This document shows positions 33,163-41,784 of a stretch of DNA of 64,000 nucleotides, piece by piece (position 1 is the stretch's first letter; the number at the start of each line of letters is the position of its first letter). The position numbers were made by a program, and so were the translations under genes. Origin of the DNA: Pseudomonadota bacterium (GTDB lineage Bacteria > Desulfobacterota > Desulfovibrionia > Desulfovibrionales > Desulfovibrionaceae); NCBI GenBank assembly GCA_018816865.1, contig JAHIUW010000016.1, positions 124,001 to 188,000 on the forward strand, given 5' to 3'. The notes below the pieces were generated by a model that worked only from the letters and a program-made list of their open reading frames with translations, did not search any database and had not been told where the DNA came from.

Positions 33163-34208
33163 GACTCGAACCACGCGAAAACGTCTCCCTAGCGCTCAAG
33201 GCCCTGGCCCCAACCCTGGCCATCGGAATGGCCATGGGCTTCTGCTCCCTGCTCATCATCTGGTCCGGGGCCTCGCCCCTTGAAGCCTGGGGGCTGCTGC
33301 TCAAGGGTTCCCTGGGGTCGACCTTTGCCCTGACTGAGACCCTGACCCGCGCCACGCCCCTGATCTTCACCGGACTGGCGGCGGCCGTGGCCTTCCGGGC
33401 CAAGCTCTGGAACATCGGCGGCGAAGGCCAGTTGTATGCCGGGGCCTGCATGGCCACCTGGCTGGGCACGGGCCTGCTCGACCTGCCCGCCTGGCTGATG
33501 CTGCCCCTGCTGTTCCTAACCGGGGCCCTGGCCGGGGGCCTCTTGCTGCTCGGCCCGACCCTGCTCAAGACCAAACTGGCCGTGGACGAGGTGGTCACCA
33601 CCCTGCTCCTGAATTTCATCGTGCTGCTGTTCGTGAACTGGCTGGTCTTCGGCCCCTGGAAGGACCCCATGGCCATGGGCTGGCCCCAGGCGGCGCCCGT
33701 GGTCGATTCCGCCGTGCTGGGACAGATGATCGCCAAGACCCGCCTGCACTGGGGCTTCATCATCGCCCTGGCCTGTGCCGTGGGTGCCTGGGCGCTGATG
33801 CGCTTCACCACCTGGGGCTTCGAGATCCGCGCCGTGGGCCACAGCCCGCAGGCCAGCCGCTTCGCCGGCATCCCGGTCAACGCCGCCATCGTACGTACGG
33901 CCCTGCTTTCGGGCGGACTGGCGGGTTGCGCGGGCGTGGCCGAACTCTGCGGCCTGAAGGGCTACCTGACCCTGGACCTGTCCCCGGGCTTCGGCTACTC
34001 GGGCATCGTAGTGGCCATGCTCGCAGCCCTGCATCCCCTGGGGGTCGTGGCCTCGGCCATGTTCGTGGCCGTGGTCTCCATCGGTGCGGACTCCATGAGC
34101 CGCGCCCTGAATATCTCCAACTACATTGCGGACGTGGCCACCTCCACCGCGCTGCTGGCCGTGCTGGTCAGCATGCTCGTCTCGCGCTACCGCATCAGGT
34201 GGAGATAA
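33159..34208 (+). CDS. Nucleoside-type ABC transporter permease 1
   Basis: 349 aa, GTG start overlapping the ATPase stop (GTGA). Many transmembrane helices; the family core KLWNIGGEGQLYAGA (BPD_transp_2 type) is near residue 85, and GFEIRAVGHSPQASRFAGI forms the coupling region. It is the larger permease partner of the following gene. Confidence 0.9.
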   Translation: MRLEPRENVSLALKALAPTLAIGMAMGFCSLLIIWSGASPLEAWGLLLKGSLGSTFALTETLTRATPLIFTGLAAAVAFRAKLWNIGGEGQLYAGACMATWLGTGLLDLPAWLMLPLLFLTGALAGGLLLLGPTLLKTKLAVDEVVTTLLLNFIVLLFVNWLVFGPWKDPMAMGWPQAAPVVDSAVLGQMIAKTRLHWGFIIALACAVGAWALMRFTTWGFEIRAVGHSPQASRFAGIPVNAAIVRTALLSGGLAGCAGVAELCGLKGYLTLDLSPGFGYSGIVVAMLAALHPLGVVASAMFVAVVSIGADSMSRALNISNYIADVATSTALLAVLVSMLVSRYRIRWR

Positions 34209-34211
34209 CTC

Positions 34212-35153
34212 ATGGATATCCTGAACTTCATGCTTGAGACGGGCTTCTGGCTGGCCACGGTGCGCATGGCCACCCCGCTGATCTTCGGCACCCTGGGCGA
34301 ACTGATCTGCGAACGCGCCGGCGTGCTCAACCTGGGCATCGAGGGCATCATGTCCGCAGGCTGCATGTCCGGCTGGATATGGGTCTACATGGGTGGCAGT
34401 CTGTGGGGCGGCGTGCTCTTCGCCGCGTTGGTGGGGGGCGCCTTTGGCCTGCTGCACGCGGCCTTCACTGTGCAGCTGGGCCTATCGCAGCACGTCACCG
34501 GCCTGGGCATCACCATGCTGGCCTCAAGCTGCTCGTCCTTCGTCTTCCGGATGCTGCTGCCCAAGGCCACCACCCCGCCCAAGATCGTGCCCTTTCAGAA
34601 CATGGACATTCCCGGCCTGTCAGACATCCCGTTCATCGGACCGGTGTTCTTCCAGCAGTCGCCGCTGACCGTGCTGGCCGTGGTGGCCGTTGTCGTGGTC
34701 AGCTACGTGCTCTACCGCACCCCGGCGGGGCTGGCCCTGCGCATGAGCGGGGAAAACCCCATGGCCGTGGAGTCACAGGGCCTGTCGGTGTTCTCCATCC
34801 GCACCTGGGCCGTGGTCACGGGCAGCGCTCTGATGGCCGTGGGCGGTGCGTTTTTGACCCTCTCGGCCTTTGACGCCTACTATATTGGCATGGTCAACGG
34901 CCGCGGCTGGATCTGCATCGCGCTGGTGGTCTTCGCCTCGTGGCGGCCGGGCAAGGCGCTGTTGGGCGCAACCCTGTTCGCGGCCTTCGACGCCATTCAG
35001 ATGCGCGTGCAGCAACAGGCGGCCATGGCCGTATCGTACCAGTTCTACCTGATGATGCCCTATGTGTTCTCCATCATCGCGTTGATCGTCATGTCGCGCC
35101 GCGCGGCCTATCCCAAGGCCCTGCTGGTGCCATTCAGAAAGGGCGAACGCTAA
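34212..35153 (+). CDS. Nucleoside-type ABC transporter permease 2
   Basis: 313 aa polytopic membrane protein, 3 bp after the first permease. It contains GTLGELICERAGVLNLGIEGIMSAGCMSG, the characteristic motif of the second permease in this class, and a long hydrophobic run of helices to the end. Together with the binding protein and ATPase it completes one importer. Confidence 0.9.
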   Translation: MDILNFMLETGFWLATVRMATPLIFGTLGELICERAGVLNLGIEGIMSAGCMSGWIWVYMGGSLWGGVLFAALVGGAFGLLHAAFTVQLGLSQHVTGLGITMLASSCSSFVFRMLLPKATTPPKIVPFQNMDIPGLSDIPFIGPVFFQQSPLTVLAVVAVVVVSYVLYRTPAGLALRMSGENPMAVESQGLSVFSIRTWAVVTGSALMAVGGAFLTLSAFDAYYIGMVNGRGWICIALVVFASWRPGKALLGATLFAAFDAIQMRVQQQAAMAVSYQFYLMMPYVFSIIALIVMSRRAAYPKALLVPFRKGER

Positions 35154-35240
35154 GCTCAATACTTTGCGCACGATCCGAGGCGCAGACCGTGTCCCGAATC
35201 AACAAGGACCAACAAGGATCAACCCAAGAGGTCAAACGCC

Positions 35241-36533
35241 ATGCTGGATCTGCTCGTCAAAAACGCCTCCCTCCACGGTCAGACCGGGACAAGGGACATC
35301 GCCGTTGCGGGCGGCAAGTTCGTGGAGATCGCCCCGAACATCGAGGCCCAGGCCGCCCGGACCATCGACGCCACGGGACGGCTGGTCACTCCTCCCTTCG
35401 TGGACAGCCACTTCCACATGGACGCCACCCTGTCCATGGGCCTGCCACGTCTGAACGAGAGCGGCACCCTGCTGGAAGGCATCAAGATCTGGGGCGAACT
35501 GAAGCCCACCCTCACGCCCGAGGCCATCAAGGCCCGCGCCCTGGAACTGCTTTCCTGATCCGTGGCGCGCGGCACCCTGGCCGTGCGCACCCACGTGGAC
35601 GTGACCGACCCCACCCTGATGGCCGTGGATGTGCTACTGGACGTGCGCGAAGAGATGAAGGATTTCGTGGATATCCAGCTGGTGGCCTTCCCCCAGGACG
35701 GGGTGTTGCGCACCCCGGGCGGCCAGGAATTGCTGCTGCGCGCCCTGGACAAGGGTGTGGACGTGGTGGGCGGCATCCCGCATTTCGAACGCACCATGGA
35801 TGCGGGACGAGAGTCCGTGACGTGGCTGTGCGAGGTCGCGGCCCAGCGCGGACTGCTGGTGGACATGCACTGCGACGAATCCGACGATCCCCTGTCGCGC
35901 CATGTGGAGACCCTGGCCTGTGAGACGCAGCGCCTGGGGTTGCAGGGCCGGGTCACGGGTTCGCACCTGACGAGCATGCATTCCATGGACAACTACTACG
36001 TCTCCAAGCTGATCCCGCTGATGGCCGAGGCCCGGCTGCACGTGGTCTGCAACCCGCTGGTGAACATCACCCTCCAGGGCCGCCACGACACCTATCCCAA
36101 GCGCCGGGGCCTGACCCGCGTGCCGGAACTAATGGCCGCCGGGCTGAACGTGGCCTTGGGCCAAGACGATATCATGGACCCCTGGTACCCCATGGGCAGC
36201 CACGATATGCTGGAGGTGGCCCATATGGGCGCACACTGCCTGCAGATGATGGGTGTGGCGCAACTGAATTCCCTGTTCGACGCGGTCACGGCCAACGCCG
36301 CGCGGGTCATGCATTTGAACGGCTACGGTCTGAAGCCGGGCACGGACGCCGATTTCGTGATCCTCCAGGCCGTGGACGCCATGGAGGCCATCCGCCTGCG
36401 CGCGCCGCGCCTGGCCGTGGTGCGCCGGGGCAAGGTCGTGGCCGAGACCCCCGAGGTGGTTGCCCAGCTGCGCCTGGGCGAGACCTGCCGACGGGTGGAT
36501 TTTTCCCTTCATCACCCTGGGTATACAAGGTAA
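35241..36533 (+). pseudogene. Cytosine-deaminase-like amidohydrolase interrupted by an in-frame TGA
   Basis: Reads as a single 430-codon amidohydrolase except for TGA at codon 106 (35556-35558). Codons on both sides are in the same frame, so this is a nonsense-type change and not a frameshift. The N part has the metal motif VDSHFHMDATLS. The C part has GTLAVRTHVDVTDPTLMAVDVLLDVREEM, VDMHCDESDDPLSRHVETLA, VTGSHLTSMH and ALGQDDIMDPWYPMGSHDM, as in CodA-type deaminases. Homologues typically have Trp (TGG) at the equivalent position, from memory of the family. Possibilities are a dead gene, restart at GTG 35562, read-through, or a base-call error. It follows a nucleoside importer, which suits a nucleobase deaminase. 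Confidence 0.85.
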
Positions 36534-36574
36534 ACCTGGGCAAAAGACTCCAGCCGCTGACGTTTTTTTGGCAC

Positions 36575-36612
36575 TGAAACTCATGGTAATTTTCTCCATG
36601 AGTTTCATTTTT
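36575..36612 (+). terminator. Terminator of the importer/deaminase set
   Basis: TGAAACTCATGG pairs exactly with CCATGAGTTTCA, followed by TTTTTAG. Confidence 0.88.
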
Positions 36613-36811
36613 AGCTTTTGATTACAGGCTACTAAAATTTTATCTAGACTTTATCACATGAACTCTTCCCATCCGGAACGGGCCTTGCTTCCTCCCCTCA
36701 ATGCACTTCGGAACAAGGAAGATGTTTCCCCCCCCGAGGGTGCCACGCACAGGGACTGCGCAGCGGATTTCCCAGCAGCCCGGAAACGATCACCGAGGAG
36801 GAGACCCGACC

Positions 36812-37009
36812 ATGAGCCACGGCAATGGCCGCAGCGGCGGCCGCCCCCTGAATCTCGACATCAGCACTCCCCATCCGTCGGACTACTCCAGGCGCTACCA
36901 CATGGAGCTTTCCGACAGAGCCGACACCTGCAAGATCGAGGATATCTTCGGCATGCTCGTGTTCACCTTAAGCGTTTTGTGCTTTGCACTCGGGGTCTAC
37001 CTGCTCTAG
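36812..37009 (+). CDS. Small single-helix membrane protein, unknown
   Basis: 65 aa from ATG 36812 with GAGGAGGAG upstream. A hydrophilic N-terminal half (SHGNGRSGGRPLNLDISTPHPSDYSRRYHM) and a C-terminal hydrophobic helix (FGMLVFTLSVLCFALGVYLL). The strong ribosome site and a following terminator support a real gene. No known family recognised. Confidence 0.6.
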   Translation: MSHGNGRSGGRPLNLDISTPHPSDYSRRYHMELSDRADTCKIEDIFGMLVFTLSVLCFALGVYLL

Positions 37010-37036
37010 CCCAACCAGCCCCGCACCAAGCCAAAA

Positions 37037-37067
37037 ACGGCCCGCCTCCCCCTGGCGGGCCGTTTTG
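37037..37067 (+). terminator. Terminator after the small membrane gene
   Basis: ACGGCCCGCC pairs with GGCGGGCCGT, followed by TTTTGA. Confidence 0.88.
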
Positions 37068-37144
37068 ATAACCGGGATTGACCCTTGAACCGGAACTCCC
37101 TATATTCGCGCAGCTCTGACATATCTGGAACATGCGAAGGACCT

Positions 37145-38251
37145 ATGAACCATCTCGACGAACTCGTTGCCCTGACCTCGAAACTTATCCGCTTCAAATC
37201 CACAGCTTCCCGTGCGCAAGAACTCGACTCCTGCGCGGCGTTCATCCACGCCTGGCTCAAGGCCAACGGCATCTTCAGTCAGTTGACCCACAACCAGGGC
37301 GTGCCCTGTGTTGCCGTCCTGCCTGCCGATGGGGTCGTACCCGTGCTGCTGATGACCCATTTCGACGTGGTGGAGGCCGAGGACGAGTCCCTGTTCGAAC
37401 CCAGGGTGGAAAAAGGCTCCCTCTGGGGCCGAGGCAGCCTGGATGACAAGTACGGGGTGGCCCTATCCATGCTCCAGTACCGCGACGCACTGCAGGACCT
37501 CAAGGCCCGGGGAGGCACCCAGGCGGACATGTCCTTCGGGCTGTTGATGACCGGGGACGAAGAATCCGGCGGGCAGCTCGGGGCCAAGGCCCTTCTGGAT
37601 CATGTTCAGACACGGTTCTGCATCGCCCTGGACGGGGGTGCCCCCGACGAAGTGGTGATCAAGCAAAAGGGCATCCTCAACCTGCGCCTGACGACCCACG
37701 GTCGGACGGCCCACGGGGCCCGCCCCTGGCTGGGCATCAATGCAGCCGACCAGCTCCTTGACGACTGCCTGAAACTGAGGGAGCTGTTCCCGGACCGGGG
37801 AGGCGAACACTGGCACCGGACCCTGAACCTGAGCAGTCTGCGCGCAGGCACGGGTTCCATCAACCAAGTCCCGGCCAAGGCCGAGGCCCTGTTCGACCTC
37901 CGCTATACCGAAGCCGACGACCCCGACGAACTCGTGACCGTCATGCGCGGCCAGATCCGGGGAGACCTGGAGGTACTGGCCAAGGAGCCGCAACTGACCC
38001 CACAAGACAGCCCCTACCTCGCCCAGCTGCTCCAGCAACATCCCGACATGCAGACCGGTTGCGCTCATGGCGCCAGCGACGCCCGCTTCCTGACCCGGCG
38101 CGGTATCCCCGGCGTGGTCTGGGGTGCCTGGGGCAATTCCTCAGCCCACGGTCTGGGCGAACACGTGACCCTGGAGAGCCTGGACAGCCTTTCCCTGCGT
38201 CTGCAATCCTTCCTAAGGGCCCTACCCACCAGCGAATCAATACCTCAATAA
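37145..38251 (+). CDS. M20-family metallopeptidase (DapE/ArgE/CPG2-like)
   Basis: 368 aa from ATG 37145, preceded by GAAGGA. Di-zinc site residues are visible: THFDVV (first His), WGRGSLDDKYG (bridging Asp), GDEESGG (catalytic Glu and next Glu), and a late SSAHGLGEH His. The dimerisation domain (RTAHGARPWLGINAAD) has the conserved histidine. Family members cleave peptides or N-acyl amino acids; no neighbour fixes the substrate. Confidence 0.88.
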   Translation: MNHLDELVALTSKLIRFKSTASRAQELDSCAAFIHAWLKANGIFSQLTHNQGVPCVAVLPADGVVPVLLMTHFDVVEAEDESLFEPRVEKGSLWGRGSLDDKYGVALSMLQYRDALQDLKARGGTQADMSFGLLMTGDEESGGQLGAKALLDHVQTRFCIALDGGAPDEVVIKQKGILNLRLTTHGRTAHGARPWLGINAADQLLDDCLKLRELFPDRGGEHWHRTLNLSSLRAGTGSINQVPAKAEALFDLRYTEADDPDELVTVMRGQIRGDLEVLAKEPQLTPQDSPYLAQLLQQHPDMQTGCAHGASDARFLTRRGIPGVVWGAWGNSSAHGLGEHVTLESLDSLSLRLQSFLRALPTSESIPQ

Positions 38252-38382
38252 AACTCCGCGCAGACGATCCTGCAACGATCCGTAGCAATATGACGCTGTT
38301 CTGGGCTTTTCCCCTAGCTCCAGATCTTTTCCTTTGCAAAAAGCACTGTACTTTTGTTGCCATCACCTATATACAAAGCTTG

Positions 38383-38464
38383 CTTTTTCAGGCAAGGTAT
38401 TGAGTTGCCTGCAATTGCACCGGGAGTTGTGGAGAACACATCGCCGTTCCAAACGGCTTTTTTT
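38383..38464 (+). ncRNA. Possible small RNA or leader ending in a terminator
   Basis: The 319-bp spacer between the M20 and HD-GYP genes contains a hairpin CAGGCAA...TTGCCTG (38391-38412) and then GCCGTT-CCA-AACGGC with seven Ts (38443-38464). A TATATA element lies at 38372-38377. The start is inferred only from this. It may equally be the terminator of an upstream transcript; no known riboswitch consensus is recognised. Confidence 0.3.
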
Positions 38465-38570
38465 ATGAACCAAGCGCATGACCGCGGCGGCAGCAACGAC
38501 TGTTTGTGGCGGCTTTGGTTCGGTGCCCACTCCTCCCTCTGTCTCGGCAATACACCGGACCAGAGGAACC

Positions 38571-39554
38571 ATGCACAACAAAAACGACGCCCAGCTCCAA
38601 GAGAGCTACATTTCCATCTCCCCGCTGATGCTCGTGCCGGGGAAACGTGGGCGTTTTGATGTGCACCTGCTGCAGGGCAACGGGTTCGTGCTGTACACCA
38701 AGGCCGACGAGCATTTCACCAGCGCCCACCGCTCCAGGCTCTGCGAGGGTGGCGTCTGCGAGGTCTACATCCAGAAAGAGCAGGAAATCTTCTACAAGGA
38801 ATATGTGGAGGACAACCTGGGCCTTGTTCTGCTGGATGACAACGCCTCCCTGATAGACCGGGCGCGCCTGTTGCACGAGGCCTCCCTGGGCATCGTCCAG
38901 GAAGCCTTTGAGCGCCGCCTGCCTGAACACATCGTCCGCCAAAAGGATTTCCAGCGCGTTGTCCTGGCCGTGCAGCAGACCGTCCGCCTGCTGGCAGAAG
39001 GACAATCCTTCAAGGCCCTGGCACAGTTCATCTCCCACGATTACCGCACCTTCTCGCATTGCGTGCATGTCTTCCTCTATTCCTCGGCCTTGCTGCAGGC
39101 ATACAAGCTGGATGAAGAGACCATGATCCAGGCCGGGGTCGGGGCCATGCTGCACGACATCGGCAAGACGGTGATCCCCAGCGAAATTCTCCTGAAGCCA
39201 GGGGCGCTTTCCAATCAGGAAAGAAGCATTATCCAGACCCATGCCGACCACGGAATAATGCTCTGCAACCACTTCCCCCTCGGCCAAGTCACCATGGACT
39301 GCATCCTGCACCATCACGAAAAGCTCGACGGCAGCGGCTACCCCATGGGCCTGACCAAGGAACTGATCTCGCTCCCGGTGCGCGCGGTGACCATCGCCGA
39401 CATCTACGATGCCATGACCACCAACCGTTCCTACTGCAAGGCCATGAACCCTTTTCAGGTGCTGCGGATCATGCGCGACGAGATGTTCGGTGAACTGGAC
39501 ATCGAGATGTTCAAGAACTTCGTCAAGGTACTCTCCGGCGCGGACCTCCTCTAG
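38571..39554 (+). CDS. HD-GYP domain protein (c-di-GMP phosphodiesterase)
   Basis: 327 aa from ATG 38571, preceded by AGAGGA; the longer frame to 38478 lacks such a site. The N-terminal 130 residues are an unassigned domain (ISPLMLVPGKRGRFDVHLLQGNGFVLYTK). The HD-GYP domain has HCVHVFLYSSAL, LHDIGKTVIP (canonical HD site), ADHGIMLCNHF, HHHEKLDGSGYP and DIYDAMTTNRSY. All residues expected for c-di-GMP hydrolysis appear present. No membrane segment. Confidence 0.9.
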   Translation: MHNKNDAQLQESYISISPLMLVPGKRGRFDVHLLQGNGFVLYTKADEHFTSAHRSRLCEGGVCEVYIQKEQEIFYKEYVEDNLGLVLLDDNASLIDRARLLHEASLGIVQEAFERRLPEHIVRQKDFQRVVLAVQQTVRLLAEGQSFKALAQFISHDYRTFSHCVHVFLYSSALLQAYKLDEETMIQAGVGAMLHDIGKTVIPSEILLKPGALSNQERSIIQTHADHGIMLCNHFPLGQVTMDCILHHHEKLDGSGYPMGLTKELISLPVRAVTIADIYDAMTTNRSYCKAMNPFQVLRIMRDEMFGELDIEMFKNFVKVLSGADLL

Positions 39555-39638
39555 CCGTTCCCCTTCAACGACCGTCTTTCCCCCAGCAATCCCCTCTCCC
39601 TCAGTTCATAAATTCTTCGAGAAGCCCCCTGCCGGCCC

Positions 39639-39667
39639 TTGACTTTTTGCCTGGCCCACCATAGTAG
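39639..39667 (+). promoter_or_regulatory. Candidate sigma-70 promoter of the trmB-lysA pair
   Basis: TTGACT (39639-39644), 17-bp spacer, TAGTAG (39662-39667), about 29 bp before the regulator start. Confidence 0.5.
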
Positions 39668-39695
39668 TCCTTTTTAGTACCACCATGGAGGCCAC

Positions 39696-40388
39696 ATGGA
39701 CATCATCGAGGCACTCAAGACATTTGGTTTGAACGGACAAGAAGCGTTGCTCTACGTCACCCTGCTGACCCATGGCCCGCTCAGCGGCTACGAGGCCGCC
39801 AAGCGTGCCGGAATCTCCCGTTCCAATGCCTACGCAGCCCTGGCCGGGCTGGCCGAAAAAGGCGGCGCCATGCGCAGCGAACAGAAGACCAGCAAGCACC
39901 TGCCCACGCCCAAGGCTGAATTCCTGGACGTGCTCGCGAGGCGCAGCGCAGAGACCCTGAAGATGCTGGACAGGGAACTGCCGGACCGCGTCAGCGAGAG
40001 CGCCCCCTACCTCACCGTCACAGGTCATGAGAGCGTTGTGCAGCGGATGCGGGCCATGCTCGACGGGGCCACAAGCCACGTCTATGTCTCCGTGCACTCC
40101 TGCGAGTTGCCCACCATTGCCACGGCCCTTCAGGACTGCGTGACCCGGGGGGTCAAGACCGTGCTCATCTCCGATGCCTGCCCGGCCCCCGGAGTTCACC
40201 ATCATCCCAAGCCCAGGGAACGCGGCCAAGTGAATATCATCGCCGATACCAGCGCGGTCCTGACGGGCTCCCTGTTCCCGGAGGCAGGCGCGCAATGCCT
40301 CTATTCCAGGAACAACCAACTGGTCCGGCTGATGCGCGAAGCCTTCCTGAACGAACTGGAACTCATCAAGCGAGACACCCCATCGTGA
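39696..40388 (+). CDS. TrmB-family transcriptional regulator
   Basis: 230 aa. The N-terminal winged helix of the TrmB type is clear: LKTFGLNGQEALLYVTLLTHGPLSGYEAAKRAGISRSNAYAALAGLAEKGGAM. The rest has the phospholipase-D-like regulatory fold common in this family (VTGHESVVQRMRAMLDGATSHVYVSVHS). The start ATG is preceded by GGAGG. It overlaps lysA by 4 nt, which makes it likely that it regulates, or is regulated with, diaminopimelate decarboxylase. Confidence 0.88.
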   Translation: MDIIEALKTFGLNGQEALLYVTLLTHGPLSGYEAAKRAGISRSNAYAALAGLAEKGGAMRSEQKTSKHLPTPKAEFLDVLARRSAETLKMLDRELPDRVSESAPYLTVTGHESVVQRMRAMLDGATSHVYVSVHSCELPTIATALQDCVTRGVKTVLISDACPAPGVHHHPKPRERGQVNIIADTSAVLTGSLFPEAGAQCLYSRNNQLVRLMREAFLNELELIKRDTPS

Positions 40389-41659
40389 GCAACAAGCAAG
40401 ACCAGAATCACGGCGGGTTCACCGCCGAAACCGGCTTCTTTGGCGGCAACCTGCCTGCCGGACTGCTGGCGGACTACGGCAGCCCTCTGTATGTCTACAA
40501 CGAAGACATCCTGCGCCGCCGCTGCCGTGAGCTGACAGCCCTGGTGGACCTCACGCGATTCGAGGTCAACTACTCGGCCAAGGCCAACAGCAACCCACAG
40601 CTGCTCTCCATCGTGCGCGAGGAAGGCCTGCTCGTGGACGCCATGAGCCCCGGCGAGATCCACCTCGAACTGGCCGCCGGTTTTCGGCCCCAGGACATCC
40701 TCTACATCTGCAACAACGTCTCCGCCCAGGAGATGCGCTTCGCCACGGAGCGCGGTATCCGGGTCTCCGTGGATTCCCTGTCCCAGCTGGAACTGTTTGG
40801 CCAGGCCAATGCGGGAGGCCAAGTGGCCATCCGCTTCAACCCTGGGGCCGGCGCCGGACACCACGCCAAGGTGGTCACCGCCGGCAAGGACACAAAGTTC
40901 GGCGTTTCCCCGGACGATATCCCCTTGGTCAAGGAGATCCTGGCGCGGCACAGGATACGCCTGATAGGCGTGAACCAACACATCGGCTCGCTGTTCATGA
41001 CCACGGAGACGTATCTGCAGGCCGCCCAAACCCTCTTGTCCATCGCCACAAGCTTCGACGAACTGGAGTTCATCGACTTCGGGGGCGGGTTTGGCGTGCC
41101 CTATAAGAAACTCTCGGGGCAGCCCAGGCTTGATCTGGAAGCACTGGGCCGGGGCCTGACCCGGATCATCGCAGAGTTCGAGGCCGAGACCGGATGGTCC
41201 CCGCGCTACCACGTGGAACCGGGCCGCTACATCTGCGCGGAGTGCGGGGTGCTGCTGGGTACGGTGCATGCCGTGAAAACCGTGGCGGGGACCGCCTATG
41301 CGGGGACGGACCTGGGATTCAACGTGCTCTCGCGCCCTGTGCTCTATGATTCGCACCACGACATCGAGGTCTACCGCACCGCCGGAGCCCCCTTTGGCCT
41401 GCCCACCCCCGTCACCGTGGTGGGCAACATCTGCGAGACCGGGGACATCATCACCCGCGACAGGATGCTGCCGGAACTGACGGAGAATGATGTCCTGGCT
41501 GTGCTTGACGCCGGAGCCTACGGCTCTGCCATGAGTTCCAACTACAACTGCCGCCTGCGCCCGGCCGAGGTGCTTATCCAGTCCGACGGGCAGCCGCGGC
41601 TCATTCGCCGTGCGGACACCCTGGACGATCTGCTGGCACCTTACGGCCAGGCGAGCTGA
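40385..41659 (+). CDS. lysA: Diaminopimelate decarboxylase
   Basis: 424 aa from GTG 40385, overlapping the regulator stop (GTGA). PLP enzyme of the alanine-racemase fold that converts meso-DAP to lysine. PLP lysine in NYSAKANSN, SPGEIHLELAAGF, GVNQHIGS, the Gly-rich FIDFGGGFGVPY, EPGRYICAECG, and the late VVGNICETGD (active-site Cys) and GAYGSAMSSNYN. All are expected for LysA. The related carboxynorspermidine decarboxylases are shorter and differ in these regions. Confidence 0.92.
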   Translation: MSNKQDQNHGGFTAETGFFGGNLPAGLLADYGSPLYVYNEDILRRRCRELTALVDLTRFEVNYSAKANSNPQLLSIVREEGLLVDAMSPGEIHLELAAGFRPQDILYICNNVSAQEMRFATERGIRVSVDSLSQLELFGQANAGGQVAIRFNPGAGAGHHAKVVTAGKDTKFGVSPDDIPLVKEILARHRIRLIGVNQHIGSLFMTTETYLQAAQTLLSIATSFDELEFIDFGGGFGVPYKKLSGQPRLDLEALGRGLTRIIAEFEAETGWSPRYHVEPGRYICAECGVLLGTVHAVKTVAGTAYAGTDLGFNVLSRPVLYDSHHDIEVYRTAGAPFGLPTPVTVVGNICETGDIITRDRMLPELTENDVLAVLDAGAYGSAMSSNYNCRLRPAEVLIQSDGQPRLIRRADTLDDLLAPYGQAS

Positions 41660-41726
41660 GGCATACATCTTTCCATTGTTCGAGTGATCGGGGGGCCAGG
41701 CAGCCCCTCATCGGACGCCTCCGTGG

Positions 41727-41762
41727 AAAGCCCCGGCCCCATTGTGGGACCGGGGCTTTTCT
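41727..41762. terminator. Bidirectional terminator between lysA and mscS
   Basis: AAAGCCCCGG pairs with CCGGGGCTTT, with T-rich flank on the plus strand and AAA giving Ts on the minus strand. Confidence 0.88.
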
Positions 41763-41784
41763 GCGCCTCGAAGAAGAACCGGAC

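Noticed and set aside
35241-36533. Frameshift as the cause of the split deaminase
   Set aside because: The codons before and after the TGA are in the same frame, so the break is a single stop codon.
38252-38570. c-di-GMP riboswitch ahead of the second HD-GYP gene
   Set aside because: The GEMM-I core and its tetraloop receptor are absent; only simple hairpins and a terminator are visible.
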